Positions 1 to 6,407 of a DNA stretch of 6,509 nt are shown here, one piece after another. The stretch's first letter is position 1. Each line of letters opens with the position of its first letter. This DNA is from an uncultured Campylobacter sp. (GTDB lineage Bacteria; Campylobacterota; Campylobacteria; Campylobacterales; Campylobacteraceae). The stretch covers positions 1-6,509 of the forward strand of contig NZ_CALHIK010000049.1 of assembly GCF_938030785.1 (NCBI RefSeq). The letters are read 5' to 3'. The notes beneath the pieces were generated by a model, which had not been told where the DNA came from, did no database searches, and saw nothing but the letters and a program-made list of their open reading frames with translations. The translations under genes were made by a program, and so were the position numbers.

Positions 1-284
1 TAGCAGAGGTGAAAGATGAGCAAATTTATGATGAATACCGCGGGAAAGCTCTCGGCGATGTAGGCAAAGATGGGGCCATTAATCTGATAATGTATCTTAG
101 CCCAGCACGCGAGCAGGCATAGCGCCGTCGCTAGCCAAAACACCCTCCATACGGGACGTTCGCGCAGCGCGGCAAAAAAGCCGCGGTCGATTTTCATAAG
201 CAAGCGCAACGCGAACTCGCCCGCTTTCGTCTGCGCCGCAAGCTCGCCTATATTTGCCAGTGCTGCATAAAATTTTTCTCTCAT
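1..284 (-). CDS. Unrecognised membrane protein, N-terminal part (cut by window edge)
   Basis: An open frame runs from an ATG at 284 to the window edge, giving 94 residues with no stop. The start is supported by an AGGAAA ribosome binding site at 291-296. Residues 1-44 are a charged, partly amphipathic stretch that is probably cytoplasmic. Two hydrophobic segments follow, at about 45-63 (rich in W, L, A and C) and 72-93, joined by a short polar link containing HYQING. This pattern fits the beginning of a multi-spanning inner-membrane protein. It lies on the same strand as the ribosomal operon but is separated from map by about 500 bp, so it is probably transcribed on its own. I do not recognise the family from this fragment. 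Large membrane enzymes with several N-terminal helices are possible, but no catalytic domain is visible. Confidence 0.7.
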   Translation of the reverse strand, partial: MREKFYAALANIGELAAQTKAGEFALRLLMKIDRGFFAALRERPVWRVFWLATALCLLACWAKIHYQINGPIFAYIAESFPAVFIINLLIFHLC

Positions 285-788
285 TTTATCTTTCCTGCCT
301 CGTACGAAAGGACGCGACGACGCGCACCCTACGTAGCGCGACATATTTTCGCTTTAAAATCAAGGCGCAATCTTAGCCGCTTAAAGCTTTGAGCTCGCTT
401 ACTTGCGCGCTTTTATGCTTCGAATTTTACAGCCGAATTTTAAAGATACGGGGCATGGAGTTGAACGGCGGAATTTTGAGGCCAAATTTTAATCGAAAGC
501 GAATTTATGAGCGGAGTTGCAAGGCTCGGGCTTTAAAAAAATAGAAAGCATGAGCCAAAACCCAATCCTTAAAAATTTTGCGGCTAGGCTACAAACCGTC
601 GCGATAGATTTTAAAATTTCTAGTGCGATAGGTTTCGAAAGGGCTTCGGATAAAATTTATGCATGAAGCGGCTAAAGTAAAATTCTAAGACACGAGCGAT
701 GTAAAATTATCAAAGACCGATCGCGGGCGAAATTTCGCACCGGTAAAAGAGCAAAATTCCAATTCTGCCAAGCTTTTTGCGCGAAAAT
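285..788. other. 504-bp intergenic region rich in AAATTT-type tracts, no convincing gene
   Basis: No reading frame longer than about 40 to 50 codons is seen here on either strand, and none has a good ribosome binding site. The visible feature is a series of A-tract/T-tract steps. AATTTTA occurs at 423, 436 and 485, and its reverse complement TAAAATT at 612, 651, 678 and 702, with looser versions at 472, 502, 573, 730 and 753. The region must contain the 3' end of the spc transcript and probably the promoter of the leftward membrane-protein gene, but I could not identify a convincing sigma-70 -10/-35 pair. It may be decayed sequence, or simply spacer with the compositional habit of this genome. 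Confidence 0.6.
744..768 (-). terminator. Weak candidate terminator after map
   Basis: On the minus strand, 20 nt past the map stop, GCAGAAT and ATTTTGC can pair around a TGGA loop (751-768). The stem is about 7 bp with one G-T wobble and is followed by TCTTTTA. The stem is AT-rich and the U tract is short and interrupted, so this is only a plausible intrinsic terminator for the operon. No better hairpin with a U run was seen between map and the next gene. Confidence 0.3.
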
Positions 789-1547
789 CTACGCGACGCT
801 TAACACTTCGACCTTATCGTCGAAAACCGCCATGCAATGCTCGTAGTGGCTGGTGCGAAGCCCATCCTTGCTTCTCGTGCTCCATTTATCCTCAGCGACG
901 ACGGGGGTGCCGTCCTTTTGACAGATCATCGGCTCGATACAAAAGACCATGCCGTTTTTGATTTTGGGGCCCGATTTTGGATTGTTGCCCTCTAGATAGT
1001 TTGGGATCTCAGGCTCTTCGTGCGGGTGCTTGCCGATGCCGTGGCCGCAGAAGCCGTATAGCGGCACGAAGCCGCGCGCGCGGATAAATTTCTCGATCTC
1101 GAAGCTTAACTCTTTGAAGTGCATCCCTACTCTGATCGTTTTGATGGCAAACTCCAGCGTGTCCTTGCTGCATGCGATGAGCTCCTCGTCGGCTTTTGAA
1201 ATTTTACCGACGGGCAGGGTGCGCGCGCTGTCGCCGAAATACCCGTTTAGCTTCGAGCCCAGATCGACGCCCAAGATATCGCCCTCTTGCAAAATTGTTT
1301 CGTCTGGGATGCCGTGGATAATGACCTCGTTTAGCGAGAGGCAGGCGGCGTTTGGAAAGCCATATAGCCCTTTAAAAGCGGGATACGCGCCCTTTGAGGT
1401 GATAAAATCGTCGATCTTTTTATCGACTTCGAGCAGGCTAAGACCCGGTTTTATGAATGAAGCTGCGTAATCAAGGGCCTGCGCAACGATCTTGTTCGCC
1501 GCACGAAGCCCCTCTAAATCCTTTTTTGTTTTAAGCAAAATCGCCAT
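789..1547 (-). CDS. map: Methionine aminopeptidase, type I
   Basis: This cytosolic metalloenzyme removes the initiator methionine from nascent proteins when the second residue is small. The 252-residue length fits the compact type I (M24A) enzymes with no N-terminal extension. The five metal ligands are all visible: D95 in GVDLGS, D106 in YFGDSART, H169 in GHGIGKHPHEEP, E205 in CIEPM and E236 in HYEHCMAV. The substrate-pocket histidines H79 (IIHGIP) and H176 are also present, so the enzyme should be active. The ATG directly abuts the secY stop (TAAATG) and there is no good ribosome binding site, only a weak GGTCGGG within the secY end. Translation is therefore probably coupled to secY. It appears to be the last gene of the operon, because a non-coding region follows. 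Confidence 0.97.
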   Translation of the reverse strand: MAILLKTKKDLEGLRAANKIVAQALDYAASFIKPGLSLLEVDKKIDDFITSKGAYPAFKGLYGFPNAACLSLNEVIIHGIPDETILQEGDILGVDLGSKLNGYFGDSARTLPVGKISKADEELIACSKDTLEFAIKTIRVGMHFKELSFEIEKFIRARGFVPLYGFCGHGIGKHPHEEPEIPNYLEGNNPKSGPKIKNGMVFCIEPMICQKDGTPVVAEDKWSTRSKDGLRTSHYEHCMAVFDDKVEVLSVA

Positions 1548-2813
1548 TTATAGCCCGACCGCGCTTAGGGTCTGATATTTGTTCATATAGATCTGCGCTT
1601 CGATGCGCCTCATCGTATCGAGTGCGACGGAGACGACGATCAGCACGCTGGTGCCGCCGAAATAAAACGGCACGCCCATAAATTTAACGAGCAGCCACGG
1701 GATGACGGTTACAAGACCGAGATAGATCGAGCCCCAAAACGTAAGACGGCTGGCAACTTCGTTTAAAAAGCTTGCCGTTCCCTCGCCCGGACGAATACCC
1801 GGGATAAATCCGCCCTGCTTCTTTAAATTTTCGCTTATATCTTTTGAATTAAACGCGATCGATGCGTAAAAATACGCAAAAAACACGACCAAAACAAAAG
1901 TTAAGAAGTTGAAAAAGTAGTTGCTCGGGCTTAGGAAATCGTGGATCTTTTGAATGATCGGATTGGTGCTTGCCTGCAAAATAGTGGTCGGAAACATCAA
2001 AATAGCGCTTGCAAAAATAGGCGGAATGACGCCGCTTAAATTTAGCTTGATCGGCACATAGTTCATAATGCGCTTGTTTTGATTCGCCATCAATACCTTG
2101 CGCGAAAACGAAACTGGAATTCTGCGCTCGCCCAGCTCTATATAGATAATAACTCCGATAGTGAGCAAAATAATCCCTATAATAAGAGCGAGGATCAAGA
2201 TATTCATCTCGCCGGTATTTACTAAATTTACGGTACTTCCGATCGCTCTAGGGATAGCGCTAACGATACCCGCAAAGATAATAAGGCTGGTGCCGTTACC
2301 GACGCCGCGCTGCGTAATCTGCTCGCCGATCCACATCAAAAGCATTGTGCCTGCAAGCATCGAAATGCACGAGATGAAAACAAACTCGTTGGTATTCTCC
2401 GCCATTATCGCAGGCGCTCCGGTCTGTCCGTGGATGCCCTGTAAGCCGATGCTAACGCCGATGGATTGAACCATAGCGATTGCGATGGTGGCGTATCGGA
2501 TGATCTGCATATATTTCTGCATACCGTCACGCTCTTTTTTGAGCTTGCCTAAATTTGGGAAGGTCGCGGCGAGCAGCTCCATAATGATCGAAGCGGTAAT
2601 ATAAGGCATAATGCCTAGCGAGATAACGCTGAATCGCTCCGCCGCGTTACCGCTAAACATATTAAACATTCCAAAAGCGTTGTTGCTATTGCTTTGAAAA
2701 AATTGCTTTATAACCTCAACGTCCACTCCCGGAACTGGCACGTAAGCTAGCAACCTATAGGCAAAAAGAAAGCCCAAAGTAATGAGAATTTTGTTGCGTA
2801 GCGATTTATTCAT
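1548..2813 (-). CDS. secY: Preprotein translocase subunit SecY
   Basis: SecY is the channel-forming subunit of the SecYEG translocon in the inner membrane. It exports unfolded proteins powered by SecA and inserts membrane proteins delivered by the signal recognition particle. The 421-residue protein has the usual ten hydrophobic segments, starting at about 8-27 and ending near 385-398. Signatures visible include LGIMPYITASI (66-76), GERRIPVSFSRK (228-239) in the cytoplasmic loop between helices 6 and 7, and FIPGIRPGEGT (336-346). R341 there corresponds to the arginine of the SecA/ribosome-contacting C5 loop. The ATG overlaps the rplO stop by one base (TAATG), with only a weak GGAC upstream inside rplO, which suggests translational coupling. 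Its place between rplO and map is classical. It seems complete and unremarkable. Confidence 0.98.
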   Translation of the reverse strand: MNKSLRNKILITLGFLFAYRLLAYVPVPGVDVEVIKQFFQSNSNNAFGMFNMFSGNAAERFSVISLGIMPYITASIIMELLAATFPNLGKLKKERDGMQKYMQIIRYATIAIAMVQSIGVSIGLQGIHGQTGAPAIMAENTNEFVFISCISMLAGTMLLMWIGEQITQRGVGNGTSLIIFAGIVSAIPRAIGSTVNLVNTGEMNILILALIIGIILLTIGVIIYIELGERRIPVSFSRKVLMANQNKRIMNYVPIKLNLSGVIPPIFASAILMFPTTILQASTNPIIQKIHDFLSPSNYFFNFLTFVLVVFFAYFYASIAFNSKDISENLKKQGGFIPGIRPGEGTASFLNEVASRLTFWGSIYLGLVTVIPWLLVKFMGVPFYFGGTSVLIVVSVALDTMRRIEAQIYMNKYQTLSAVGL

Positions 2814-3214
2814 TATTTTTGTCCGCTAAATTTTACGTTCTCGTCTTTGATCTTGCTAGCGAGCGCTTTTGCGCCTACGCCAATCAGCTTGATCTTTTTA
2901 ACGGAATTTGAAATTTTATGAACCGACTTGATGCTTTTGACCGTGATCTCGCTAAGATCTTTGATAGCTTCGATTTTATCGACATTGATCACGTAAGGTT
3001 TTTCAAATTTAGAAGTAAAACCTACCTTCGGAAGCCTTCGCTGAATCGGCTGCTGACCGCCCTCGAAGCCTCTTTTTTCATGAGAGCCGGTGCGCGCGGT
3101 CTGACCCTTGCCGCCGCGACCCGCAGTTTTACCCAGGCCGCTTCCTTGACCGCGACCCAAGCGTTTAGTGGCGTGAGTCGAGCCCGGGGCTTTTTTAAGA
3201 TTTTCTAATCCCAT
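2813..3214 (-). CDS. rplO: 50S ribosomal protein L15
   Basis: L15 is a late-assembling large-subunit protein with a long basic extension that threads into 23S rRNA. The 133-residue sequence has the expected architecture. The N-terminal half is rich in Gly, Arg and Lys (residues about 15-60, with [21 protein letters not shown] and [15 protein letters not shown]), and the C-terminal half is a small globular domain ending near [12 protein letters not shown]. The ATG at 3214 has a ribosome binding site AGAAGGA at 3221-3227, which overlaps the rpsE stop codon. The 3' end overlaps secY by one base. The protein is slightly shorter than the E. coli homologue (144 residues), normal for this lineage. 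In E. coli rpmD would lie just upstream; here only 11 nt separate it from rpsE. Confidence 0.98.
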   Translation of the reverse strand: MGLENLKKAPGSTHATKRLGRGQGSGLGKTAGRGGKGQTARTGSHEKRGFEGGQQPIQRRLPKVGFTSKFEKPYVINVDKIEAIKDLSEITVKSIKSVHKISNSVKKIKLIGVGAKALASKIKDENVKFSGQK

Positions 3215-3225
3215 CTTTTATCCTT

Positions 3226-3669
3226 CTAGTGTTTTAAGATACTAAGAGCTTTCATAGTAGCTCTTACGACGTTGGATGCGTTGTTAGAGCCTAGCGACTT
3301 GGTTAGGATATCCCTAATGCCTGCAAGCTCTAAAACCGGGCGCACGGAGCCGCCCGCGATAACGCCGGTACCTTCGCTCGCCGGCTTTAATAAAATTTTA
3401 CTCGCATTGTATTTTACTTCAACGTCGTGAGTGATGGTAGAGCCGTTTAAATTTACCTTGATGATATTTTTAAACGCATCGTCTACCGCCTTTTTAATTG
3501 CGTCTGGAACCTCTTTGGATTTACCGAAGCCAAAGCCCACTAGGCCGTTTCTATTGCCTACCACTACAAGCGCGGTAAATCTGAACCTTCTACCGCCCTT
3601 AACGACCTTCGTAACCCTACCGATATTGACGATTACCTCTTCGAATTCTTCTCTATTATACTTTTCCAC
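3226..3669 (-). CDS. rpsE: 30S ribosomal protein S5 (GTG start preferred)
   Basis: S5 binds 16S rRNA near the decoding site and the mRNA entry channel and contributes to translational accuracy. The double-stranded-RNA-binding-like N-terminal domain carries the basic KGGRRFRF motif (24-31) and [13 protein letters not shown]. The C-terminal domain carries [12 protein letters not shown] and [13 protein letters not shown]. The longest frame begins with an ATG at 3675, but the only ribosome binding site, AAAGGA at 3676-3681, would then directly touch the start codon. A GTG two codons further in (3667-3669) has ideal 6-nt spacing and gives a 147-residue protein starting MEKYNREEF, matching how Campylobacter S5 begins as I recall it. 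I therefore call the GTG. Either way the protein is intact. Confidence 0.9.
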   Translation of the reverse strand: MEKYNREEFEEVIVNIGRVTKVVKGGRRFRFTALVVVGNRNGLVGFGFGKSKEVPDAIKKAVDDAFKNIIKVNLNGSTITHDVEVKYNASKILLKPASEGTGVIAGGSVRPVLELAGIRDILTKSLGSNNASNVVRATMKALSILKH

Positions 3670-3675
3670 AATCAT

Positions 3676-3681
3676 TCCTTT
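3676..3681 (-). promoter_or_regulatory. Ribosome binding site deciding the rpsE start
   Basis: AAAGGA on the minus strand lies 6 nt before the GTG at 3667-3669 but 0 nt before the ATG at 3673-3675. Normal spacing favours the GTG as the start of S5. Confidence 0.7.
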
Positions 3682-3684
3682 GGG

Positions 3685-4041
3685 TTATAGTTTGATGCCG
3701 TTTTGGCGTAGCGACTCGGCAAAGCTTGCGATCACGCCGTGATACAAATAGCCGTTGCGATCGAAAAGCGCCTCGGAGATGCCTTTATTCTTTAGCTTGG
3801 AAGCCAAATCTTTAGCTAGGCTAGCCGCGCCCTCTTTATTTGCCTTTAAATTTAAAACCTTACCGCTACTGGCGCACAAAGTAACGCTCGCTACATCGTC
3901 GATAGCCTGAGCATAGACGGTTCTATTGGATTTGAAAATAGAAATTCTAGGGCAAGATGCGACGCCTGAAATTTTAGCGCGAATTCTTCTTTTTCTCTTG
4001 ATTCTTAAAGAGATCTTTCTTTTTAATACGTTCTGTGTCAT
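3685..4041 (-). CDS. rplR: 50S ribosomal protein L18
   Basis: L18 binds 5S rRNA and, with L5, docks it onto the central protuberance of the large subunit. The 118-residue length equals that of other Campylobacter L18 proteins. The basic N-terminus ([18 protein letters not shown], 7-24) contacts rRNA. The core contains [19 protein letters not shown] (31-49), and the C-terminus has the family motif [20 protein letters not shown] (93-112). The ATG has a ribosome binding site AAGGG at 4049-4053, spaced 7 nt and overlapping the rplF stop codon. The 5S partner L5 is encoded in the same operon. Confidence 0.97.
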   Translation of the reverse strand: MTQNVLKRKISLRIKRKRRIRAKISGVASCPRISIFKSNRTVYAQAIDDVASVTLCASSGKVLNLKANKEGAASLAKDLASKLKNKGISEALFDRNGYLYHGVIASFAESLRQNGIKL

Positions 4042-4051
4042 TTCTCAACCC

Positions 4052-4588
4052 TTATTTCTTAGCTGTTTTTCCGGCTTTGCGGATAATGCGCTCTTCAAGA
4101 TACTTAATACCCTTGCCTTTATATGGCTCAGGCGGTCTGAATCCTCTGATCTCGGCTGCCACTTGGCCTACTTGCTGCTTATCGTCGCCCTTGATAGTTA
4201 CGACGTTTTTATCTACGGAAATTTCAATCCCCTTTGGAGATTCAAAATTTATCGGATGCGAAAAACCTAAATTTAGCTCAAGCACCTTACCCTTCATCGC
4301 GGCTCTGTAGCCGACGCCGTTGATTTCAAGCTGCTTTGAAAAGCCCTCGGTAAGACCGAGAACGATATTGTTAGCTAAAGCGCGGTATGTTCCCCAATAC
4401 GCCCTGCTCTGTCTATCCTCGCTCTTAGGTGAGAATTCTATCTTTCCGTCTTCGATTTTTACATCGACATGACCTTTTAAATCAAGCTCTTTTTCGTTAT
4501 TCGATTTTTTAAATTTTAACGACGAGCCGTCGATTTTGACCTCTAAGCCGTTTGGAATAGAGATCGGTTTTTTACCAATTCTTGACAT
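4052..4588 (-). CDS. rplF: 50S ribosomal protein L6
   Basis: L6 sits near the factor-binding region and sarcin-ricin loop of the large subunit. The 178-residue protein has the normal two-domain repeat. The N-terminal domain begins [12 protein letters not shown] and includes [14 protein letters not shown] (61-74). The C-terminal RNA-binding domain includes [13 protein letters not shown] (88-100) and the L6 signature [11 protein letters not shown] (153-163). The start ATG has the ribosome binding site AAGGAA at 4593-4598. Unlike its neighbours it is preceded by a 77-nt gap that contains a stem-loop, so its translation is probably not tightly coupled to rpsH and may be initiated independently. 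Confidence 0.98.
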   Translation of the reverse strand: MSRIGKKPISIPNGLEVKIDGSSLKFKKSNNEKELDLKGHVDVKIEDGKIEFSPKSEDRQSRAYWGTYRALANNIVLGLTEGFSKQLEINGVGYRAAMKGKVLELNLGFSHPINFESPKGIEISVDKNVVTIKGDDKQQVGQVAAEIRGFRPPEPYKGKGIKYLEERIIRKAGKTAKK

Positions 4589-4617
4589 AATTTTCCTTTT
4601 TATTTGTCTAGGGTATG

Positions 4618-4659
4618 TCTACTTTTACGAATGGATACCACAATGCCATAAAAAGTAGA
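4618..4659 (-). promoter_or_regulatory. Imperfect stem-loop in the rpsH-rplF gap
   Basis: On the mRNA strand TCTACTTTT and AAAAGTAGA form a 9-bp outer stem. Inside it an asymmetric internal loop (1 nt on the 5' side, 4 nt on the 3' side) leads to a 4-bp ATGG/CCAT stem with an 11-nt loop. The element begins 6 nt after the rpsH stop and ends about 20 nt before the rplF ribosome binding site. No U run follows, so it is not an intrinsic terminator. It lies in the only long gap in an otherwise compact operon. A role in RNA processing, stability or control of rplF is possible but inferred. Confidence 0.45.
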
Positions 4660-4665
4660 AACTTC

Positions 4666-5061
4666 TTACCAGATCGTGCAAAGCACTTCGCCGCCGACGC
4701 CCGCTTTGTGCGCGTCGATACCGCTCATAACGCCTTTGCTTGTGCTAACGACGACGGTTCCATAGCCGTTCTTGAAGCGCTTGATCTCGTCTTTGCCTTG
4801 ATATACGCGGCGACCCGGAGTCGAAATCCTTTTAACTTCGTTTATCACGCTCCTACCCTTTTCGTCGTATTTAAGCACTACGTTAATGATCTTTTTATTG
4901 TTTTCCTCTACTACGTTGTAGCTCTCGATATAGCCCTTCTCGGCTAAAATTTTAAGCATAGCCTCAACGACGTTTGAGTGAAAAAGTTTAGTCGTATCTA
5001 GTCTTCGCATCGCAGCATTTCTGATGCGAGTTAATCCATCTGAAATAAGATCGTTAATCAT
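4666..5061 (-). CDS. rpsH: 30S ribosomal protein S8
   Basis: S8 is a primary 16S rRNA-binding protein that nucleates central-domain assembly, and in E. coli it is the translational repressor of this operon. The 131-residue length is standard. The N-terminal domain starts [16 protein letters not shown]. The C-terminal RNA-binding part has the family signature [19 protein letters not shown] (101-119), with the conserved STSKG at 106-110, and the protein ends at GGEVLCTIW. The ATG has a strong AAGGAG ribosome binding site spaced 5 nt, which overlaps the rpsN stop (TAAGGAG). Whether it represses its own operon here is not shown by the sequence, since I see no obvious mRNA mimic of its rRNA site at the rplX-rplE junction. 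Confidence 0.98.
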   Translation of the reverse strand: MINDLISDGLTRIRNAAMRRLDTTKLFHSNVVEAMLKILAEKGYIESYNVVEENNKKIINVVLKYDEKGRSVINEVKRISTPGRRVYQGKDEIKRFKNGYGTVVVSTSKGVMSGIDAHKAGVGGEVLCTIW

Positions 5062-5070
5062 CTCTTCTCC

Positions 5071-5256
5071 TTACCAGCTTGCTTTTTTTAGACCAGGGAT
5101 CAAGCCTTCGTTTGCCATCTTGCGAAGGCAAACGCGACAAATTCCAAAATCTTTATAAACGGAGTGCGGACGACCGCAAATTTGACATCTGGTATATGCG
5201 CGAGTGCTAAATTTAGCGGGGCGTTTCGCCTTGGCTACCATTGATTTTTTTGCCAT
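5071..5256 (-). CDS. rpsN: 30S ribosomal protein S14, zinc-binding type (type Z)
   Basis: S14 binds the 3' major domain of 16S rRNA in the head of the small subunit. This is the short, 61-residue zinc form: four cysteines lie in two CxxC pairs (C24/C27 in CQIC and C40/C43 in CRVC), followed by the conserved tail [11 protein letters not shown]. The longer E. coli-type S14 (about 101 residues) lacks these cysteines. The frame is open further upstream to a TTG at 5274, but the start [12 protein letters not shown] at 5256 is preferred. It has the ribosome binding site AAGGAA spaced 6 nt, and the S14 family begins in this way. Only 1 nt separates it from the rplE stop. Confidence 0.97.
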   Translation of the reverse strand: MAKKSMVAKAKRPAKFSTRAYTRCQICGRPHSVYKDFGICRVCLRKMANEGLIPGLKKASW

Positions 5257-5257
5257 A

Positions 5258-5803
5258 TCATTTTCCTTTTGCAAAAGGCATGCCGAATAACTCTAGCAAT
5301 TTAAATGCCTCTTTATCGTTATTTGTAGTCGTTACGACGGTTATATTCATACCGTGAGTTCTTAAAATTTGATCGTATTCGACCTCAGGGAACATCAGCT
5401 GCTCTTGCAAGCCGAAGTTGTAATTGCCGCGTCCGTCAAATCCCGCTCTAGGCAGTCCTCGGAAATCCTTAACTCTAGGAAGCGCGATAGAGATCAGTTT
5501 GTCAAGGAAGGCAAACATCTGCTCTTTTCGTAACGTAACCATTATGCCTACCGGGAAACCTTCGCGCACTTTAAAGCCGGCAACCGATTTTTTTGCATTG
5601 ACGATAAGCGCTTTTTGGCCTGCGATCAGCGAGATAGTATCGGCCATATTTTGAAGCACTTTTTGATCTTTGCTAGATTCGCCCGTTCCTACGCTGATAA
5701 CGATCTTTTCAAGCGCCGGGATAAGCATAGGATTTTTTATATCAAATTCTTTCTGCAAAGCAGCTCTGATGGAATTATCGTATTTATCTTTTAGTCTGCT
5801 CAT
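5258..5803 (-). CDS. rplE: 50S ribosomal protein L5
   Basis: L5 binds 5S rRNA, forms part of the central protuberance and contacts the small subunit and P-site tRNA. The 181-residue protein carries [13 protein letters not shown] (31-43), the L5 signature region [28 protein letters not shown] (59-86), [24 protein letters not shown] (108-131) and the C-terminal GMNITVVTT. The frame extends two codons upstream to a TTG at 5809, but the ATG at 5801-5803 is preferred. It has the ribosome binding site GAGGG at 5810-5814 spaced 6 nt, and the resulting length matches Campylobacter L5. The start lies 2 nt after the rplX stop. In E. coli the S8 repressor site is at this junction. Confidence 0.97.
   Translation of the reverse strand: MSRLKDKYDNSIRAALQKEFDIKNPMLIPALEKIVISVGTGESSKDQKVLQNMADTISLIAGQKALIVNAKKSVAGFKVREGFPVGIMVTLRKEQMFAFLDKLISIALPRVKDFRGLPRAGFDGRGNYNFGLQEQLMFPEVEYDQILRTHGMNITVVTTTNNDKEAFKLLELFGMPFAKGK
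5263..5268 (-). promoter_or_regulatory. Ribosome binding site of rpsN, inside the rplE 3' end
   Basis: AAGGAA on the minus strand is part of the last sense codons of rplE (Ala-Lys-Gly-Lys) and lies 6 nt before the ATG at 5256. It fixes the rpsN start there and excludes the upstream TTG at 5274. Confidence 0.75.
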
Positions 5804-5805
5804 AA

Positions 5806-6039
5806 TCAACCCTCTACCAACGCAACGTTTGAAATATCCATCGGCATCTCTTTGCTCGTAAAGCCGCCTTGCGGATTTTGCTCGGTTGGTTTGATAGCCT
5901 TTTTAGCCATTTTACAACCCTCGACGATAACTTGAGCTTTTTTAGGAAACACTGCCTTAACAGTGCCTGTTTTACCCTTATCGTCACCTGCGATGATCTT
6001 TACCTGATCGCCTTTTTTAATCTTAAATTTTACTGCCAT
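5806..6039 (-). CDS. rplX: 50S ribosomal protein L24
   Basis: L24 is an early assembly-initiator protein that binds the 5' region of 23S rRNA near the exit of the peptide tunnel. The short 77-residue protein contains the KOW motif at the N-terminus ([20 protein letters not shown], 8-27). The family segment [15 protein letters not shown] (37-51) and [18 protein letters not shown] (57-74) follow. It is shorter than E. coli L24 (104 residues) because the C-terminal extension is missing, as is usual in this lineage. A strong ribosome binding site, GGAGG, lies 7 nt before the ATG within the rplN end. The ATG overlaps the rplN stop by one base (TAATG). Confidence 0.97.
   Translation of the reverse strand: MAVKFKIKKGDQVKIIAGDDKGKTGTVKAVFPKKAQVIVEGCKMAKKAIKPTEQNPQGGFTSKEMPMDISNVALVEG
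5810..5814 (-). promoter_or_regulatory. Ribosome binding site of rplE, inside the rplX 3' end
   Basis: GAGGG on the minus strand lies in the last codons of rplX (Glu-Gly), 6 nt before the ATG at 5803. It supports that ATG over the TTG at 5809. Confidence 0.7.
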
Positions 6040-6407
6040 TATAAAACCTCCGGAGCCAGCGAAACGATCTTCATAAAACCGCCGTATCTGACCTCTCTAC
6101 CGATAGGACCGAAAATACGAGTGCCGATCGGCTCTTTTTTTGAATCCAAAATAACGGCTGCGTTCTCGTCGAATCTAATTAGCGAGCCGTTGCCTCTGTG
6201 CAATTCTTTAGTAGTGCGAACGACTACGGCTTTTACTACTTGACCGCGCTTGATCTTGCCGTTAGGGAGCGCTTTTTTTACAGAGCAAACGATAATATCG
6301 CCGATTGTGGCGTATCTTCTTTTGCTGCCGCCCAAAACTTTAATACACATAAGTTCTTTTGCGCCGCTATTATCAGCTACCGTAAGTCTGGTAAAACTCT
6401 GTATCAT
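6039..6407 (-). CDS. rplN: 50S ribosomal protein L14
   Basis: L14 binds 23S rRNA and forms an intersubunit bridge with the small subunit; it also lies where the silencing factor RsfS docks in other bacteria. The 122-residue length is the family norm. The sequence begins [27 protein letters not shown] and contains the signature region [21 protein letters not shown] (36-56). It also contains [11 protein letters not shown] (78-88) and ends GRIF-like with [13 protein letters not shown] (95-107). The ATG overlaps the rpsQ stop codon by one base (TAATG) and has the ribosome binding site AGGAG 7 nt upstream inside rpsQ. It is the first gene of the classical spc operon. No promoter is visible between rpsQ and rplN, so transcription most likely comes from the S10 operon upstream. 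Confidence 0.98.
   Translation of the reverse strand: MIQSFTRLTVADNSGAKELMCIKVLGGSKRRYATIGDIIVCSVKKALPNGKIKRGQVVKAVVVRTTKELHRGNGSLIRFDENAAVILDSKKEPIGTRIFGPIGREVRYGGFMKIVSLAPEVL

Noticed and set aside
321..340. CGCGC/GCGCG inverted repeat upstream of the left membrane-protein gene
   Set aside because: It has only 5 bp of stem with a 10-nt loop in a locally GC-rich stretch, with no U run and no conserved riboswitch features.
341..420. Possible -10 elements (TAAGAT, CATAAA on the minus strand) for the left gene
   Set aside because: None is a good TATAAT match with a supporting upstream element, so I could not defend a promoter call.
415..492. A 25-codon plus-strand frame (starts MLRILQPNFK)
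   Set aside because: It is too short, lacks a ribosome binding site, and its sequence is dominated by the AATTTT tracts.
550..666. A 38-codon plus-strand frame in the intergenic region (starts MSQNPILKNF)
   Set aside because: It is short, has no clear ribosome binding site, and its composition (repeated Lys-Ile/Lys-Phe steps from AAATTT tracts) is what the motif-rich spacer would give by chance. A conserved homologue would be needed to reinstate it.
727..738. Perfect 12-bp palindrome GCGAAATTTCGC after map, considered as terminator or operator
   Set aside because: As a hairpin it has only a 4-bp stem around AATT and no U run follows on the minus strand. It is probably one of the many AAATTT-centred palindromes, like the one at 5206-5217 inside rpsN.
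1030..1470. Long plus-strand frame antisense to map, and similar plus-strand frames opposite the other ribosomal genes
   Set aside because: These frames lie wholly or mostly opposite well-identified conserved genes and show no recognisable domains; they are shadows of the codon composition.
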